A stretch of DNA of 64,000 bases, from contig CAYYDG010000020.1 of assembly GCA_964470555.1 (NCBI GenBank), forward strand, positions 1 to 64,000, in the 5' to 3' direction. Below the pieces are notes generated by a model, which did no database searches, had not been told where the DNA came from, and saw only the letters and a program-made list of their open reading frames with translations. The DNA comes from RBC074 sp964470555. Lineage in GTDB: Bacteria; Acidobacteriota; Blastocatellia; RBC074. The stretch's first letter is position 1. Each line of letters starts with the position of its first letter. This document shows positions 1 to 8,635 of this stretch, one piece after another. A program made the translations under genes and the position numbers.

Positions 1-216
1 GTCGGACAGTCGGGCGCAGCCGTTTTCATCGTTTCAGGGCGTTGTCGCAAACGACCTGTCAGACTCCTTTGTAATTGGGTGATGAATGAACCGCGCCGCA
101 TTCTACCTCACGGTTTGACGCTGCAAAAACCGAAGTGTAGGCTTCGCCCTTGATACGGTCACATGACAACTGGGCAACAACATATCCAATCAACAATTTC
201 GAAGGGAGAAAATCTT

Positions 217-906
217 ATGAAAAAGATTCTGAGCATTTTGTCTGTGTTTACTCTGGCCATGCTGGCCATATTGAATGTTTCTGCGCAATCGCCTGCTGCG
301 GGTGATTGGGCTGTGGCGATGAACACTCCAGGCGGAGTCCGTAACTTTACCGTCGCATTGAAAATTGACGGCGAAACGCTGACCGGTGAAATCAAGGAAA
401 ACAAAACTCCGTTGAAAGGCACGGCCAAAGGCAGCGATGTGCAATTCGGTTACACCGTAAATTACAACGGCAACGATTTGGCCATCACCATGACCGGCAA
501 GATCGAAGGCGACGCCATCAAAGGCACGGTCAGTTTTGGCGGAATGGCCGAAGATGAATGGAGCGCCAAGCGCGTTGGCGCGGCTTCGGCTTCTCCGGCT
601 TCCAGTGCTGCCGTAGACCTTACCGGGGCGTGGGATGTGGAAGTGCAAACCGATCAAGGTTCAGGTAATCCGGCTTTCATATTCAAACAGGAAGGCGAAA
701 AGCTGACGGGAAGTTACAAAGGCTTGTTGGGCGAATCCGCGCTGACCGGAACGGTCAAAGGCGACAAGGTCGAGTTTTCGTTCAAAGTCAGTGGCCAGCT
801 CGAAGGCACAGTCAGCTACACCGGCACTACCGACGGCAAAACCATGAAAGGCAAAGTCTCTCTGGCCGGAATGGGCGAAGGCACGTTCACCGGCAAGAAG
901 AAATAG
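217..906 (+). CDS. Secreted protein with two repeated beta-rich domains
   Basis: Predicted 229-residue exported protein. A signal peptide covers about residues 1-24 (basic MKK start, hydrophobic core, cleavage near VSA/QS). The mature part holds two similar units of about 95 residues, each beginning G-x-W and ending in a Gly-rich strand (GTVSFGGMAEDEW and GKVSLAGMGEGTF), with internal KxxGExLTG motifs. The unit pattern suggests small beta-barrel or sandwich domains. I do not recognise a function. The start at 217 is chosen over an upstream in-frame ATG because GAAGGGAG lies at good spacing and the signal peptide begins there. Confidence 0.75.
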   Translation: MKKILSILSVFTLAMLAILNVSAQSPAAGDWAVAMNTPGGVRNFTVALKIDGETLTGEIKENKTPLKGTAKGSDVQFGYTVNYNGNDLAITMTGKIEGDAIKGTVSFGGMAEDEWSAKRVGAASASPASSAAVDLTGAWDVEVQTDQGSGNPAFIFKQEGEKLTGSYKGLLGESALTGTVKGDKVEFSFKVSGQLEGTVSYTGTTDGKTMKGKVSLAGMGEGTFTGKKK

Positions 907-1098
907 GGTGTTTTTGATTGGCTTGCGAATGTTGTGGAATGCCTTTGTGGCTGTTCAAGCCGTAAGCAGTATTGATCGGTTTCGCGTCAAACAGGTGTCT
1001 TGAGCGGCCTCACCCTGCATAGTAGTATGGCCGCGTTTTCACGGCGACAAGCCGTAAACCAACCACAGAACAAAAATAGCTTTAGGAGAGCATCAACT

Positions 1099-1497
1099 AT
1101 GAATTCAATTACTCGTCGTCTGTTGCTGGCCTGCGCCCTGATTGGCGTTTTCGCACTGGGTGTGGCGGTCGGGCAGAATAAATTCGGAAAACCGACTTCG
1201 GTTGTTCACGTCGTCACGTTGAAATGGAAAGCCGAAGCAACGGCGGAACAACGCCAGAAAGCCATTGATGGCGTGGCGACAATGGCTGGAAAGATCAAAG
1301 GCATCAAAAATGTCTGGTTGAAGACCTTGCGTGTCCAAAGCCCGTCACAGGACAACCCATTTGACGCTGCGTTCGCCATCGAATTCGAGAGCGAAGACGC
1401 TGCCAAAGCCTACGCCAACGATCCGGCTCACAAGGAATGGGAAGGCATCTACATCCCCATTCGCGCGGAAAGCCGTTCCCACCAGGTTACCAACTAA
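1099..1497 (+). CDS. Dabb (stress-responsive A/B barrel) family protein with signal anchor
   Basis: 132-residue protein. An N-terminal hydrophobic segment (LLLACALIGVFALGVAVG) is followed by a ferredoxin-like Dabb domain that starts VVHVVTLKWK and contains the conserved FAIEFESEDAAKAYANDPAHKEW block. Dabb proteins are small dimeric barrels, some acting in stress response or polyketide-type chemistry; the substrate here is unknown. The start at 1099 is supported by TTTAGGAG 8-15 bases upstream and by the signal segment. The gene is followed at once by a heptamer repeat element. Confidence 0.75.
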   Translation: MNSITRRLLLACALIGVFALGVAVGQNKFGKPTSVVHVVTLKWKAEATAEQRQKAIDGVATMAGKIKGIKNVWLKTLRVQSPSQDNPFDAAFAIEFESEDAAKAYANDPAHKEWEGIYIPIRAESRSHQVTN

Positions 1498-1501
1498 TCA
1501 C

Positions 1502-1558
1502 ATTGCGGATTGCGGATTGCGGATTGCGGATTGAATTCGCAAATCCGTAGTCCGCAAT
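1502..1558. repeat. Heptamer palindromic element (GGATTGC units)
   Basis: Four and a half tandem copies of the 7-bp unit GGATTGC (1502-1534) are followed by a degenerate inverted arm of TCCGCA-type 7-mers (1537-1558), so the two arms can pair. It starts 4 bases after the Dabb stop codon and ends 21 bases before the MFS start. It belongs with the elements near 15.2, 22.0, 28.6 and 52.2 kb. Confidence 0.8.
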
Positions 1559-1579
1559 CAACTGTCCACAATTCCTCGA

Positions 1580-2896
1580 ATGAGCACTCCCGCCAGCGCA
1601 CCAGAACCTGCCAAAGACGCCGCGTCCGCGTCGGATGTAGCCTGTGAAATCGAGCCGAAGAAAAGCACGCTGGCCAGAGTGTTTCACGCTTTTACTTACC
1701 GGGAATTTCGCCTGCTCTGGTTTGGCGCGTTCACTTCCAGCGCCGGAACTCATCTTCAGGAAGCAGCGCTCAACTGGATCATTTACCAGCTTACGCATAA
1801 AGCTCGTTACACGGGCATTCTGTCGTTTGCGGCAACCGCGCCTGTTCTGCTGTTCACACTGATTGGCGGAGTGCTGGCCGACCGGATTGATCGGCGACGA
1901 ATTCTGCTGGCGTCGCAATGGACGCAACTGGCTTGCGCAATATCTCTGGCATTGCTGACGTTTATGAATGTTCCGGCCATGATGCTGGTCTGGAGCGCAG
2001 TTGCGTTGTCGTTCGTCGCCGGATGCGCGCAATCATTCGGCGGCCCGGCGTATCAGGCGTTGATTCCGACGCTGGTGGAAAAGAAGGATTTGCCGAACGC
2101 CATCGCGCTGAATTCGATACAGTTTCATCTGGCGCGGGTCATAGGCCCAACGCTCAGCACGATTCCGTTTGCGATGATGAGCAACCAATTGCTGGCGGCT
2201 TCGATCAGTTTCGGTTTCAATGGGCTGACGTTTCTGGCAGTGATTTTTTCGCTGATGACAATGCGCGTCGGTTACATTCCATCAGGCAAAGGCGACGGCA
2301 TGCGCGTCGAAATGCTCGAAGGGTTGAAATTCGTCTGGCATCAGGAAGCTCTGCGCTCGCTGACTTTTTTGTCTTTTGGGGCGACTGCGTTGGGAATGCA
2401 GGCAATGGCGTTTTCCGCCGTCCTGGCGACCGATGTATTTCGCACCGGCCCGGGCGGCAACGCGACGCTGATTGCCATTTCCGGAGCCGGTTCGGTCGCT
2501 GGCGCATTGATCGTCGCCGGGTTGAATAACATCAAAAATCGTGGTCGCACATCGCTGTTGATGCAGATTGCATTCGGGTTGACGATCATCGCTTTTACGT
2601 TTGCCAAAGCTTTGTGGCTGGCTTATGCGCTGATTTTTCTGGCCAGCGTTTTCATGATGTTCGTCTTTTCGATGATCGCTTCGCTGGTGCAATTGATAGT
2701 CACGGACGAAATGCGCGGGCGTGTGATGAGCATTTACATGCTGTCGTTTCGCGGCGGAGCGCCGCTGGGCGCGCTGGCCACAGGGTTTCTGGCGGAGCAT
2801 TTTCCTTTGACTCAGGTCTTGATGGTCGAAGGCGCGCTGCTGTCACTGCTGGCTCTGGGCTTTTTACTCTCGCCGTCCAAAGTCAAAGAGCACTGA
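1580..2896 (+). CDS. MFS transporter (MFS_3 / EntS-like exporter)
   Basis: 438-residue inner-membrane transporter of the major facilitator superfamily. After a 35-residue polar N terminus, about 11-12 hydrophobic segments follow. MFS motif A is visible as GGVLADRIDRRRIL between helices 2 and 3. The block NAIALNSIQFHLARVIGPTLS-like and the later GRVMSIYMLSFRGGAPLGAL are typical of the MFS_3 group (enterobactin exporter EntS relatives), which usually export small molecules. The substrate cannot be told. No convincing ribosome-binding site precedes the ATG; the spacer is largely occupied by the heptamer element. Confidence 0.85.
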   Translation: MSTPASAPEPAKDAASASDVACEIEPKKSTLARVFHAFTYREFRLLWFGAFTSSAGTHLQEAALNWIIYQLTHKARYTGILSFAATAPVLLFTLIGGVLADRIDRRRILLASQWTQLACAISLALLTFMNVPAMMLVWSAVALSFVAGCAQSFGGPAYQALIPTLVEKKDLPNAIALNSIQFHLARVIGPTLSTIPFAMMSNQLLAASISFGFNGLTFLAVIFSLMTMRVGYIPSGKGDGMRVEMLEGLKFVWHQEALRSLTFLSFGATALGMQAMAFSAVLATDVFRTGPGGNATLIAISGAGSVAGALIVAGLNNIKNRGRTSLLMQIAFGLTIIAFTFAKALWLAYALIFLASVFMMFVFSMIASLVQLIVTDEMRGRVMSIYMLSFRGGAPLGALATGFLAEHFPLTQVLMVEGALLSLLALGFLLSPSKVKEH

Positions 2897-2961
2897 AATT
2901 TTCTTTTCCTGAAACCGAACATTCCTGCCCGTTCGCTCCTCTTTATCAGTGAAGGAGGGAG

Positions 2962-3492
2962 ATGGAACTTTCCAAGCCGGAAATCTTCTTGGTGTTGCGC
3001 GCTCAGGCTGGAGATAGAGAGGCGCTGGACGAATTGCTCGAACTCGTTCAGGAACCGCTGTATCGCTACATTCTCAGCCTGGTCAGCGCGCGTTCGCTTG
3101 CCGAAGACATTCTGCAGGAAGTGTTCATCCTCATTTATCGCAAATTGTCCTGGTTGCGCGAACCGGAATTGTTTCGTCCCTGGGCCTATCGCATCGCTAC
3201 GCGCGAAGCTTTCAAGCAGTTGAAACGTGAACGCCGATGGACGGAATCCAGCGTTGATGAAACGGCGTTGGAGGATTTGCCAGCGCCTGTACGTGACAGC
3301 TTAACGCCGGAACTGGTTTCGCAATTGGTCGAACAGGTTTCGCCAGCCAGCCGCGCAGTCATTGTGCTGCATTACCTGCACGAAATGCAGTTGGATGAAA
3401 TTGCCGATGTGCTGGGCGTAGCGCTCGGCACGGTCAAATCGCGGCTGGCTTATGGGCTGGGCAGTTTGCGCAAACTGATGGCTAATCAATGA
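2962..3492 (+). CDS. ECF-type RNA polymerase sigma factor
   Basis: 176-residue sigma-70 family factor of extracytoplasmic-function size. Region 2 spans about residues 25-85, with the core-binding and -10 melting pattern LAEDILQEVFILIYRKL and the WAYRIATREAFKQLKRER helix. Region 4 lies at about 125-172 with a helix-turn-helix (LDEIADVLGVALGTVKSRL). A strong ribosome-binding site, AAGGAGGGAG, precedes the ATG. It is followed, with a 4-base stop overlap to an alternative ATG, by two small membrane proteins that could act as anti-sigma partners; that role is inferred from position only. Confidence 0.88.
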   Translation: MELSKPEIFLVLRAQAGDREALDELLELVQEPLYRYILSLVSARSLAEDILQEVFILIYRKLSWLREPELFRPWAYRIATREAFKQLKRERRWTESSVDETALEDLPAPVRDSLTPELVSQLVEQVSPASRAVIVLHYLHEMQLDEIADVLGVALGTVKSRLAYGLGSLRKLMANQ

Positions 3493-3503
3493 AAGGACTA
3501 TTT

Positions 3504-3803
3504 ATGCAACGAACTTTGCTACTCATCACGATCATTTTGTTTGGAGCGCTCAGCGCGGTGGCGCTGTGGCAACACGGTTTCTGGGGCATCATCGCGCCGC
3601 ACTTTCAGAGCTTTGGAGCAGGCCAGGTGTTCGCGGACTTGGTTATTGCATTAACTCTGGCCATGGTGTGGATGTGGCACGACGCCAAGGCGACCGGGCG
3701 CAATGTCTGGCCCTGGATCGTCGCCACGCTGGCGCTCGGTTCGTTCGGGCCTTTGTTTTACCTGCTGACGCGCAAATCCTCCCCGGAGAAAAGATTGGCC
3801 TGA
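3504..3803 (+). CDS. DUF2834-like small membrane protein
   Basis: 99-residue protein with a hydrophobic N-terminal segment, a middle membrane segment (VFADLVIALTLAMVWMW) and a third near the C terminus (IVATLALGSFGPLFYLL). The layout resembles DUF2834 proteins, whose function is unknown. An ATG at 3489 overlaps the sigma stop, but AAAGGA placed 7 bases before 3504 favours that start. It lies in an apparent operon with the ECF sigma gene, so a membrane sensor or anti-sigma role is possible but unproven. Confidence 0.65.
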   Translation: MQRTLLLITIILFGALSAVALWQHGFWGIIAPHFQSFGAGQVFADLVIALTLAMVWMWHDAKATGRNVWPWIVATLALGSFGPLFYLLTRKSSPEKRLA

Positions 3804-3846
3804 ATACCGCAACATGAAACTGCCAGTTCGAAGATAGGAGTCATCA

Positions 3847-4152
3847 ATGGCGGAAAATCGTCTCAATGAAATTCGCGGCAAGGCGCTCGACCGCGTTGAA
3901 AAGAGTGAGCGAAACCTGAAACTCGGCATCATCGCCTTCCTCATTCTGGACACGGCTTTTTTCATAGTGTTTTTGCTGGTCATGGATTTTTCCAACAAAC
4001 TGCACGTGCTGATTTTCATGGCCAGCGGAGGTTTTTATATGTTGCTGCTGATCGGGTTGATCGTGCTCGGTTTGCTGATTCGACGCGATACGCAACTTCT
4101 GTTGCGAGCGATTGATTTGATGGAAGAACGGCTGACCGAATCGCGCCGGTAA
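3847..4152 (+). CDS. Small two-helix membrane protein in the sigma operon
   Basis: 101-residue protein. A charged amphipathic N terminus (residues 1-25) is followed by two membrane segments (about 26-48 and 52-77) and a C-terminal charged helix, LLLRAIDLMEERLTES. A ribosome-binding site (GATAGGAG) lies 5 bases or so before the ATG. In architecture and position it resembles small membrane proteins often encoded after ECF sigma factors (DUF6768-like), but I cannot confirm family membership from sequence alone. Confidence 0.65.
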   Translation: MAENRLNEIRGKALDRVEKSERNLKLGIIAFLILDTAFFIVFLLVMDFSNKLHVLIFMASGGFYMLLLIGLIVLGLLIRRDTQLLLRAIDLMEERLTESRR

Positions 4153-4278
4153 CTCAAAATCAATTTCGATCATCGCAGCGTTCAATCCGGCGAATCGCTT
4201 TTCTTCGGCTGATTGCAAAGCCCGAACTACGGCATATAATTGCTTTCGACTTATGCAGTCAAAAGAGAGCGAATCCCG

Positions 4279-4389
4279 ATGAACGTGATTGCGGATCAAC
4301 AGATTGAAGACGGCGCAGAGGCAGACGCAGATTGTCAGCTTCAACGTGCCAACAAACAATTTCAGCGTTTCAACGCGACAATTCAATAG
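4279..4389 (+). CDS. Candidate 36-residue leader ORF before panC
   Basis: A short ORF starting ATG AAC GTG at 4279 and ending TAG at 4387-4389, with AGAGAG about 8 bases upstream. The product is polar and rich in Gln, Asp and Ala (begins MNVIADQQIEDG). It ends 14 bases before a strong intrinsic terminator that sits just ahead of panC. It could be a leader peptide or a chance ORF; no run of regulatory codons is evident. Confidence 0.25.
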   Translation: MNVIADQQIEDGAEADADCQLQRANKQFQRFNATIQ

Positions 4390-4403
4390 CGGTTTATCCA
4401 GAC

Positions 4404-4437
4404 AAAGCGCCAGTTCCAAAACTGGCGCTTTCACTTT
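4404..4437 (+). terminator. Intrinsic terminator or attenuator upstream of panC
   Basis: A perfect 12-bp stem (AAAGCGCCAGTT at 4404-4415 paired with AACTGGCGCTTT at 4420-4431) has a CCAA loop and is followed by CACTTTTT. It sits only 14-20 bases before the panC ATG, so transcripts from upstream would end here unless the stem is prevented from forming. The 150 bases before it hold only the candidate leader ORF. Confidence 0.85.
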
Positions 4438-4450
4438 TTGGCAGGCAGTT

Positions 4451-5332
4451 ATGGAGATCATCACCAAAGCGGCGAAGATGCGGTTAATTTCCCGCAAGTT
4501 ATGGATGGAAGAACGGTCAATCGGTTTTGTGCCGACGATGGGCGCATTGCACGAAGGCCATTTGAGCATGGTTCGCGACGCCCGGCGGTTAGCCGACGCC
4601 GTGGTCGTTTCCATCTTCGTCAATCCGACTCAATTCGATTCCGGCAAGGAGTTTGAACAATATCCGCGCGATCTGGCTCGTGACGCCGACCAGCTTTCGC
4701 CGATTGATGTGGATTACATCTTTGCGCCAACTGCCGAGGAAATGTATCCACCGGGATTTTCCAGCTACGTCGAAATCGAAGGGTTGAGCAACAAGCTTGA
4801 AGGCCAGGCACGCCCCGGCCATTTGCGCGGCGTGATGACGGCGCTCAACATTCTGCTCAATATCGTTCATCCGCAGTTCGTGTTTGTCGGGCAGCGCGAC
4901 GCTCAGCAGACGGCGATGGTCAAAAAAATGGTGCGCGAACTTCAAATGCCGCTCGAAGTCGTGGTCACCGCCATTGCCCGCGAAGACGATGGATTGGCGT
5001 GTTCTTCTCGGAATGAACTGCTGTCACCGGCAGAGCGCAACGCCGCGCCGGTGTTATATCGCGCTTTGCATCTGGCTGAAGAACTGTTCGCCAATGGCGA
5101 ACGCAGCGCCAGCAAAATTCTTAAAGTCGTTCGCAAGGAAATCGAAAAAGAACCGCTGGCCAAAATTGATTATGTCGCTCTGACTGACACCGAAAAGCTG
5201 GATCCGCTGGACGATCTGGAAGGGCAGAAGGCTTTGGTTTCCGTCGCCGCTTATTTCGGCAAAACCCGGCTGATAGACAATGTGGTGTTGAAAGACAAGG
5301 TGAAGGGAAAAACCGGAATGCTGAAACTTTGA
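4451..5332 (+). CDS. panC: Pantothenate synthetase
   Basis: 293-residue cytoplasmic enzyme that joins pantoate and beta-alanine using ATP to give pantothenate, the last step before coenzyme A synthesis. The nucleotidyl-transferase motif is visible as PTMGALHEGH near residue 30, with FVNPTQF and the C-terminal SSRNELL block also present. Length fits the family (about 280-290). An upstream in-frame extension to 4289 is rejected because it reads through the terminator hairpin and lacks homology. The start at 4451 gives the family-typical N terminus. Confidence 0.93.
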   Translation: MEIITKAAKMRLISRKLWMEERSIGFVPTMGALHEGHLSMVRDARRLADAVVVSIFVNPTQFDSGKEFEQYPRDLARDADQLSPIDVDYIFAPTAEEMYPPGFSSYVEIEGLSNKLEGQARPGHLRGVMTALNILLNIVHPQFVFVGQRDAQQTAMVKKMVRELQMPLEVVVTAIAREDDGLACSSRNELLSPAERNAAPVLYRALHLAEELFANGERSASKILKVVRKEIEKEPLAKIDYVALTDTEKLDPLDDLEGQKALVSVAAYFGKTRLIDNVVLKDKVKGKTGMLKL

Positions 5333-5340
5333 TGCTGGGC

Positions 5341-5361
5341 ACGCACGCGAGGCGCGTGCGT
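5341..5361. terminator. GC-rich hairpin between convergent panC and ychF
   Basis: A perfect 9-bp stem (ACGCACGCG at 5341-5349, CGCGTGCGT at 5353-5361) with a 3-base loop lies between the two convergent stop codons. There is no U-tract on either side, so it may be a REP-like element or a weak bidirectional terminator. Confidence 0.55.
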
Positions 5362-5372
5362 ACCGCTTCACC

Positions 5373-6473
5373 TTACACGTTAAATCGAAAGTGCATCACA
5401 TCGCCGTCTTTGACGACATATTCTTTTCCTTCTGACCGCAGCAAGCCTTTTTCCCGCGCCACTTTTTCGCCACCGCAAGCGATGTAATCGTCAAAGGCGA
5501 TCGTTTCCGCGCGAATGAAGCCGCGTTCGAAATCCGTATGAATGACTCCGGCGGCCTTCGGCGCAGTGTCGCCCTGATGAATCGTCCACGCGCGGACTTC
5601 TTTCTCTCCGGCAGTGAAATAAGTTTGCAATCCCAACAGGTGATACGCCGCGCGAATCAACCGATCCAGTCCCGCCGATTCAATGCCCAACGACGCCAGA
5701 AATTCCGCGCGTTCTTCTTTCGACAATTCCGAAAGCTCGGCCTCGATTTTGGCAGAAAACGTCACGACTTCGGCGGGTTCGCCTTCGCGTTCGATCACTT
5801 CGCGCAAGGCTTTGACATGTTTGCCTTCTTCGCCTGAAAGTTCGGCGTCTACGACGTTGGCTGCATAAAGCACCGGTTTGGCGGTCAACAGACTGTACGA
5901 TTTCAACGAAGCCAACTGGTCTTTATCCAGCTTCGCCGAGTTGATCGTTTTGCCTGCGCTCAAAATTTCCAGCACCTGTTCCAACGTAGCCACTTCGGCT
6001 TTGGCTTCCGCGCCGCCGCTTTTGGCGGCTTTGCGAGCGCGATCCAGACTTTTTTCGACCGTCGCCAGATCGGCCAGCGCCAATTCCAGATTGATGGTTT
6101 CGCGGTCGCTGACCGGATCAACCTTGCCCGCGACGTGAATTACGTCTTCGTCTTCAAAACAACGAATGACGTGAACGATGGCGTCGGTTTCGCGGATGTT
6201 GGCCAGAAACTTGTTGCCCAGGCCTTCGCCCTGCGAAGCGCCTTTGACCAGACCGGCAATGTCCACGAATTCGACGGCGGCGGGAATGACTTTTTGCGGA
6301 TTGACGATGGCGGCCAGTTTGTCCAAACGCGGGTCTGGAACTTCGACGATGCCTACGTTGGGGTCAATCGTGCAGAAAGGAAAGTTGGCGGCTTCGGCTT
6401 TGGCCGAAGTCAGAGCATTGAACAGAGTGGATTTGCCTACGTTCGGCAATCCCACGATGCCTGCGCGTAACAC
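5373..6473 (-). CDS. ychF: Redox-regulated ATPase YchF (Obg-family, OLA1-like)
   Basis: 366-residue cytoplasmic P-loop protein of the TRAFAC class. G1 is GLPNVGKST near residue 8, G3 is DIAGLVKGAS with the following GLGNKF, and a C-terminal TGS domain closes the protein (DYIACGGEKVAREKGLLRSEGKEY). YchF binds ATP in preference to GTP, associates with ribosomes and tunes oxidative stress responses. Length matches the family (363-367). The gene is convergent with panC and stands alone. Confidence 0.95.
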   Translation of the reverse strand: MLRAGIVGLPNVGKSTLFNALTSAKAEAANFPFCTIDPNVGIVEVPDPRLDKLAAIVNPQKVIPAAVEFVDIAGLVKGASQGEGLGNKFLANIRETDAIVHVIRCFEDEDVIHVAGKVDPVSDRETINLELALADLATVEKSLDRARKAAKSGGAEAKAEVATLEQVLEILSAGKTINSAKLDKDQLASLKSYSLLTAKPVLYAANVVDAELSGEEGKHVKALREVIEREGEPAEVVTFSAKIEAELSELSKEERAEFLASLGIESAGLDRLIRAAYHLLGLQTYFTAGEKEVRAWTIHQGDTAPKAAGVIHTDFERGFIRAETIAFDDYIACGGEKVAREKGLLRSEGKEYVVKDGDVMHFRFNV

Positions 6474-6575
6474 AGATAATAATCTCCAGAAGATGATTTA
6501 TTGATAAGCAAGCGGCACTGTAGTGGATGCTCACCAATGTTGTCCAGCGCCCGCCACCGTCGCCTTAAAGCTCTT

Positions 6576-8555
6576 TCAGCGACGAAATGGGTTTCTTAAA
6601 AGATCACTGATTCGAGGCCCTTCAACGCGGAAACGCAGGGCTTTTACATTGTGATGATCGGGATAAACGCGCTCGAATATATCCAACCAGGAACGCGCTG
6701 TGTCGCGGCGGCCTTCTTTCAAGGCCAGTTCAATGTGAACGGTGCATAACATCGCCATTTCGCTGAAATGCATTTTCTTGAGCATTGAAAGCGGTACGAG
6801 CATTTGGGTGGCTTCTTCAGTTTGGCCACGCTCGATCAACAGTTCGGCCATTTGAGCACAAGCGAAAAAATAGTCCGGGTCTTCAGCGTAAATCTGCTCG
6901 ATCATACGTTCATATTCAGCCGTGCGCCTTTGCAGTTTGTAGGTCGCCGCCAGATTGTTGCGTAATCGAATGTCGCCTGGTGCAAGTTCCAAAGCTTGTT
7001 TGAGCAATTGTTCCGCCTCAGAGCCTCGCCCTTGTCGCAATTGCTTCATGGCTTTCTCGGCCAACTGCCGGGCTTGTAGTGGAATTTTCCAGGGAACTGG
7101 TTCGCCAGTGATTTCGGTATTCAATAAAATAAAAGTAGTTTGCTTGCCTTGATGCCACATGCAGATTTCGCCGCTTGGCAACAGGCCGGCTTTAACAGCC
7201 ATTTGTGCCGCTTGAAAACGTTGTTGATCGGAGCCTCGCTGACCGAGAGCAAAATTCTTGACGGCTTCCATTAGCTCAGGATTTTGCGATGCGTTTGCCA
7301 GCATCAAAACAAGCTCAACAGCCGCTGGATCGCATCGCTCCAATAATAGAAGGGTCAATTGACGCAGATCGGAGCGTGATCGCAGAAAGTTTTCGACGAT
7401 GCGTTTAAGCGCTGTGTCATTCGTTTTTTTGGGAGACATCTGCCGAATCAGGTCTTCAATCGTGGCACGTGGTAACCAGTACCCCAGGTCATAAGCCCAC
7501 GCCCCATGCCGCTCGCCTATGGGCTTTTTGAGGTCTTCCAGATTCTTACGCGCCAACTCAAATCCTGGCGACAGCGCCAATGCCTTGTTCCAATATCGCT
7601 TCGCGTCAGATTCGCTCCCTAATCGTGCTGATGCCACCGCCGCAAGATGGTAAATAAGCGCAGGGTTGGGCACTTTGTCGCTTATCGTCAATTTTTCTGC
7701 TTGCCGAAAGGCTGTGAGAACTGCTTCGTCGTCACCAAGAAAGCTAAAAGTCTCGGCCTGCTTGACCCAGAAGTCAGGATTATCCGAACGTATTTCCTTG
7801 AATCGGGCGGCGACTGCAACAGACTCCTCGCGCTGGCCATTCAGAAATAGATACCGCGCCAGATTACCTGTCGCCTGAAAGTTATCTGGATCGAACGAAA
7901 GCACGTGGCGCGACACGGCAATGGCTTCTTCGATGCGACCAGTCAGATGAAACATCAGACTGAGGTTGTTATGCGCGGGGGCAAATTGCGGATGAGTGGC
8001 AATCAGCTTGCGCGCCATTGTTTCCCCCTCTTTGTAACGACCGTCATGCAACATCACCTGAATCTCTTCGTGCATCATCAATTTCGCCAAACCTTCCTCG
8101 CCTGCCAAACCAGCTTCGGCCAGATATGACTGCGCGTTAGTTTCAAGCAGGACGACGTCTTGGCGAATTCTGGGAGCCTCTTCGTGATCCGGCCACTCTG
8201 CCAGAAAGTCGCGGTAAACACGCAATGCCAGCATTGGGCGAAAATTCATCGCGTAGGCGATGGCCAACGCCAACAGGTTTTCGGCGCTCTTCGGCGATAA
8301 CTCAACCAGTTTTTCGCAGTAGGTCAGGTAAGACGCCAGGTCGCCCAATTGATGACAAGCGTAAGCCAGGTTTTGCACCACATCACTGCGCGAAGGGTGC
8401 TGGCGATGCAACGTTTCCAGCGCTTGACGCGCTTCGTTCATTTTTCCGTCATCCATCAGTTCATCCGCCATTTGTAACCCAGCAATGGCTTTGAGGTTAC
8501 CAAGCATGGCAGAGGGACGTGATTGCGTTTTTTTACGATGTTTGCTTTTTGCCAT
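6576..8555 (-). CDS. Tetratricopeptide-repeat protein
   Basis: 659-residue, apparently cytoplasmic protein with a very basic N terminus (MAKSKHRKKTQSR). TPR-like helix pairs occupy about residues 25-345, and a second TPR block about 500-640 (AEQLLKQALELAPGDIRLRNNLAATYKLQ). A middle segment (about 350-490) is less repeat-like and contains a short beta-like stretch, GEICMWHQGKQTTFILLN. TPR arrays are protein-binding scaffolds; no catalytic motif is seen. It is on the same strand as the downstream-lying ychF and the upstream PfkB kinase, with 80-100 base gaps. Confidence 0.75.
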   Translation of the reverse strand: MAKSKHRKKTQSRPSAMLGNLKAIAGLQMADELMDDGKMNEARQALETLHRQHPSRSDVVQNLAYACHQLGDLASYLTYCEKLVELSPKSAENLLALAIAYAMNFRPMLALRVYRDFLAEWPDHEEAPRIRQDVVLLETNAQSYLAEAGLAGEEGLAKLMMHEEIQVMLHDGRYKEGETMARKLIATHPQFAPAHNNLSLMFHLTGRIEEAIAVSRHVLSFDPDNFQATGNLARYLFLNGQREESVAVAARFKEIRSDNPDFWVKQAETFSFLGDDEAVLTAFRQAEKLTISDKVPNPALIYHLAAVASARLGSESDAKRYWNKALALSPGFELARKNLEDLKKPIGERHGAWAYDLGYWLPRATIEDLIRQMSPKKTNDTALKRIVENFLRSRSDLRQLTLLLLERCDPAAVELVLMLANASQNPELMEAVKNFALGQRGSDQQRFQAAQMAVKAGLLPSGEICMWHQGKQTTFILLNTEITGEPVPWKIPLQARQLAEKAMKQLRQGRGSEAEQLLKQALELAPGDIRLRNNLAATYKLQRRTAEYERMIEQIYAEDPDYFFACAQMAELLIERGQTEEATQMLVPLSMLKKMHFSEMAMLCTVHIELALKEGRRDTARSWLDIFERVYPDHHNVKALRFRVEGPRISDLLRNPFRR

Positions 8556-8635
8556 TTGAAAATGTTCTTCAACAAGTTGTTTGCAATATACGAATCGTAT
8601 CCACGGATTCGCTTGTTGATCCTAACAATCCATAT

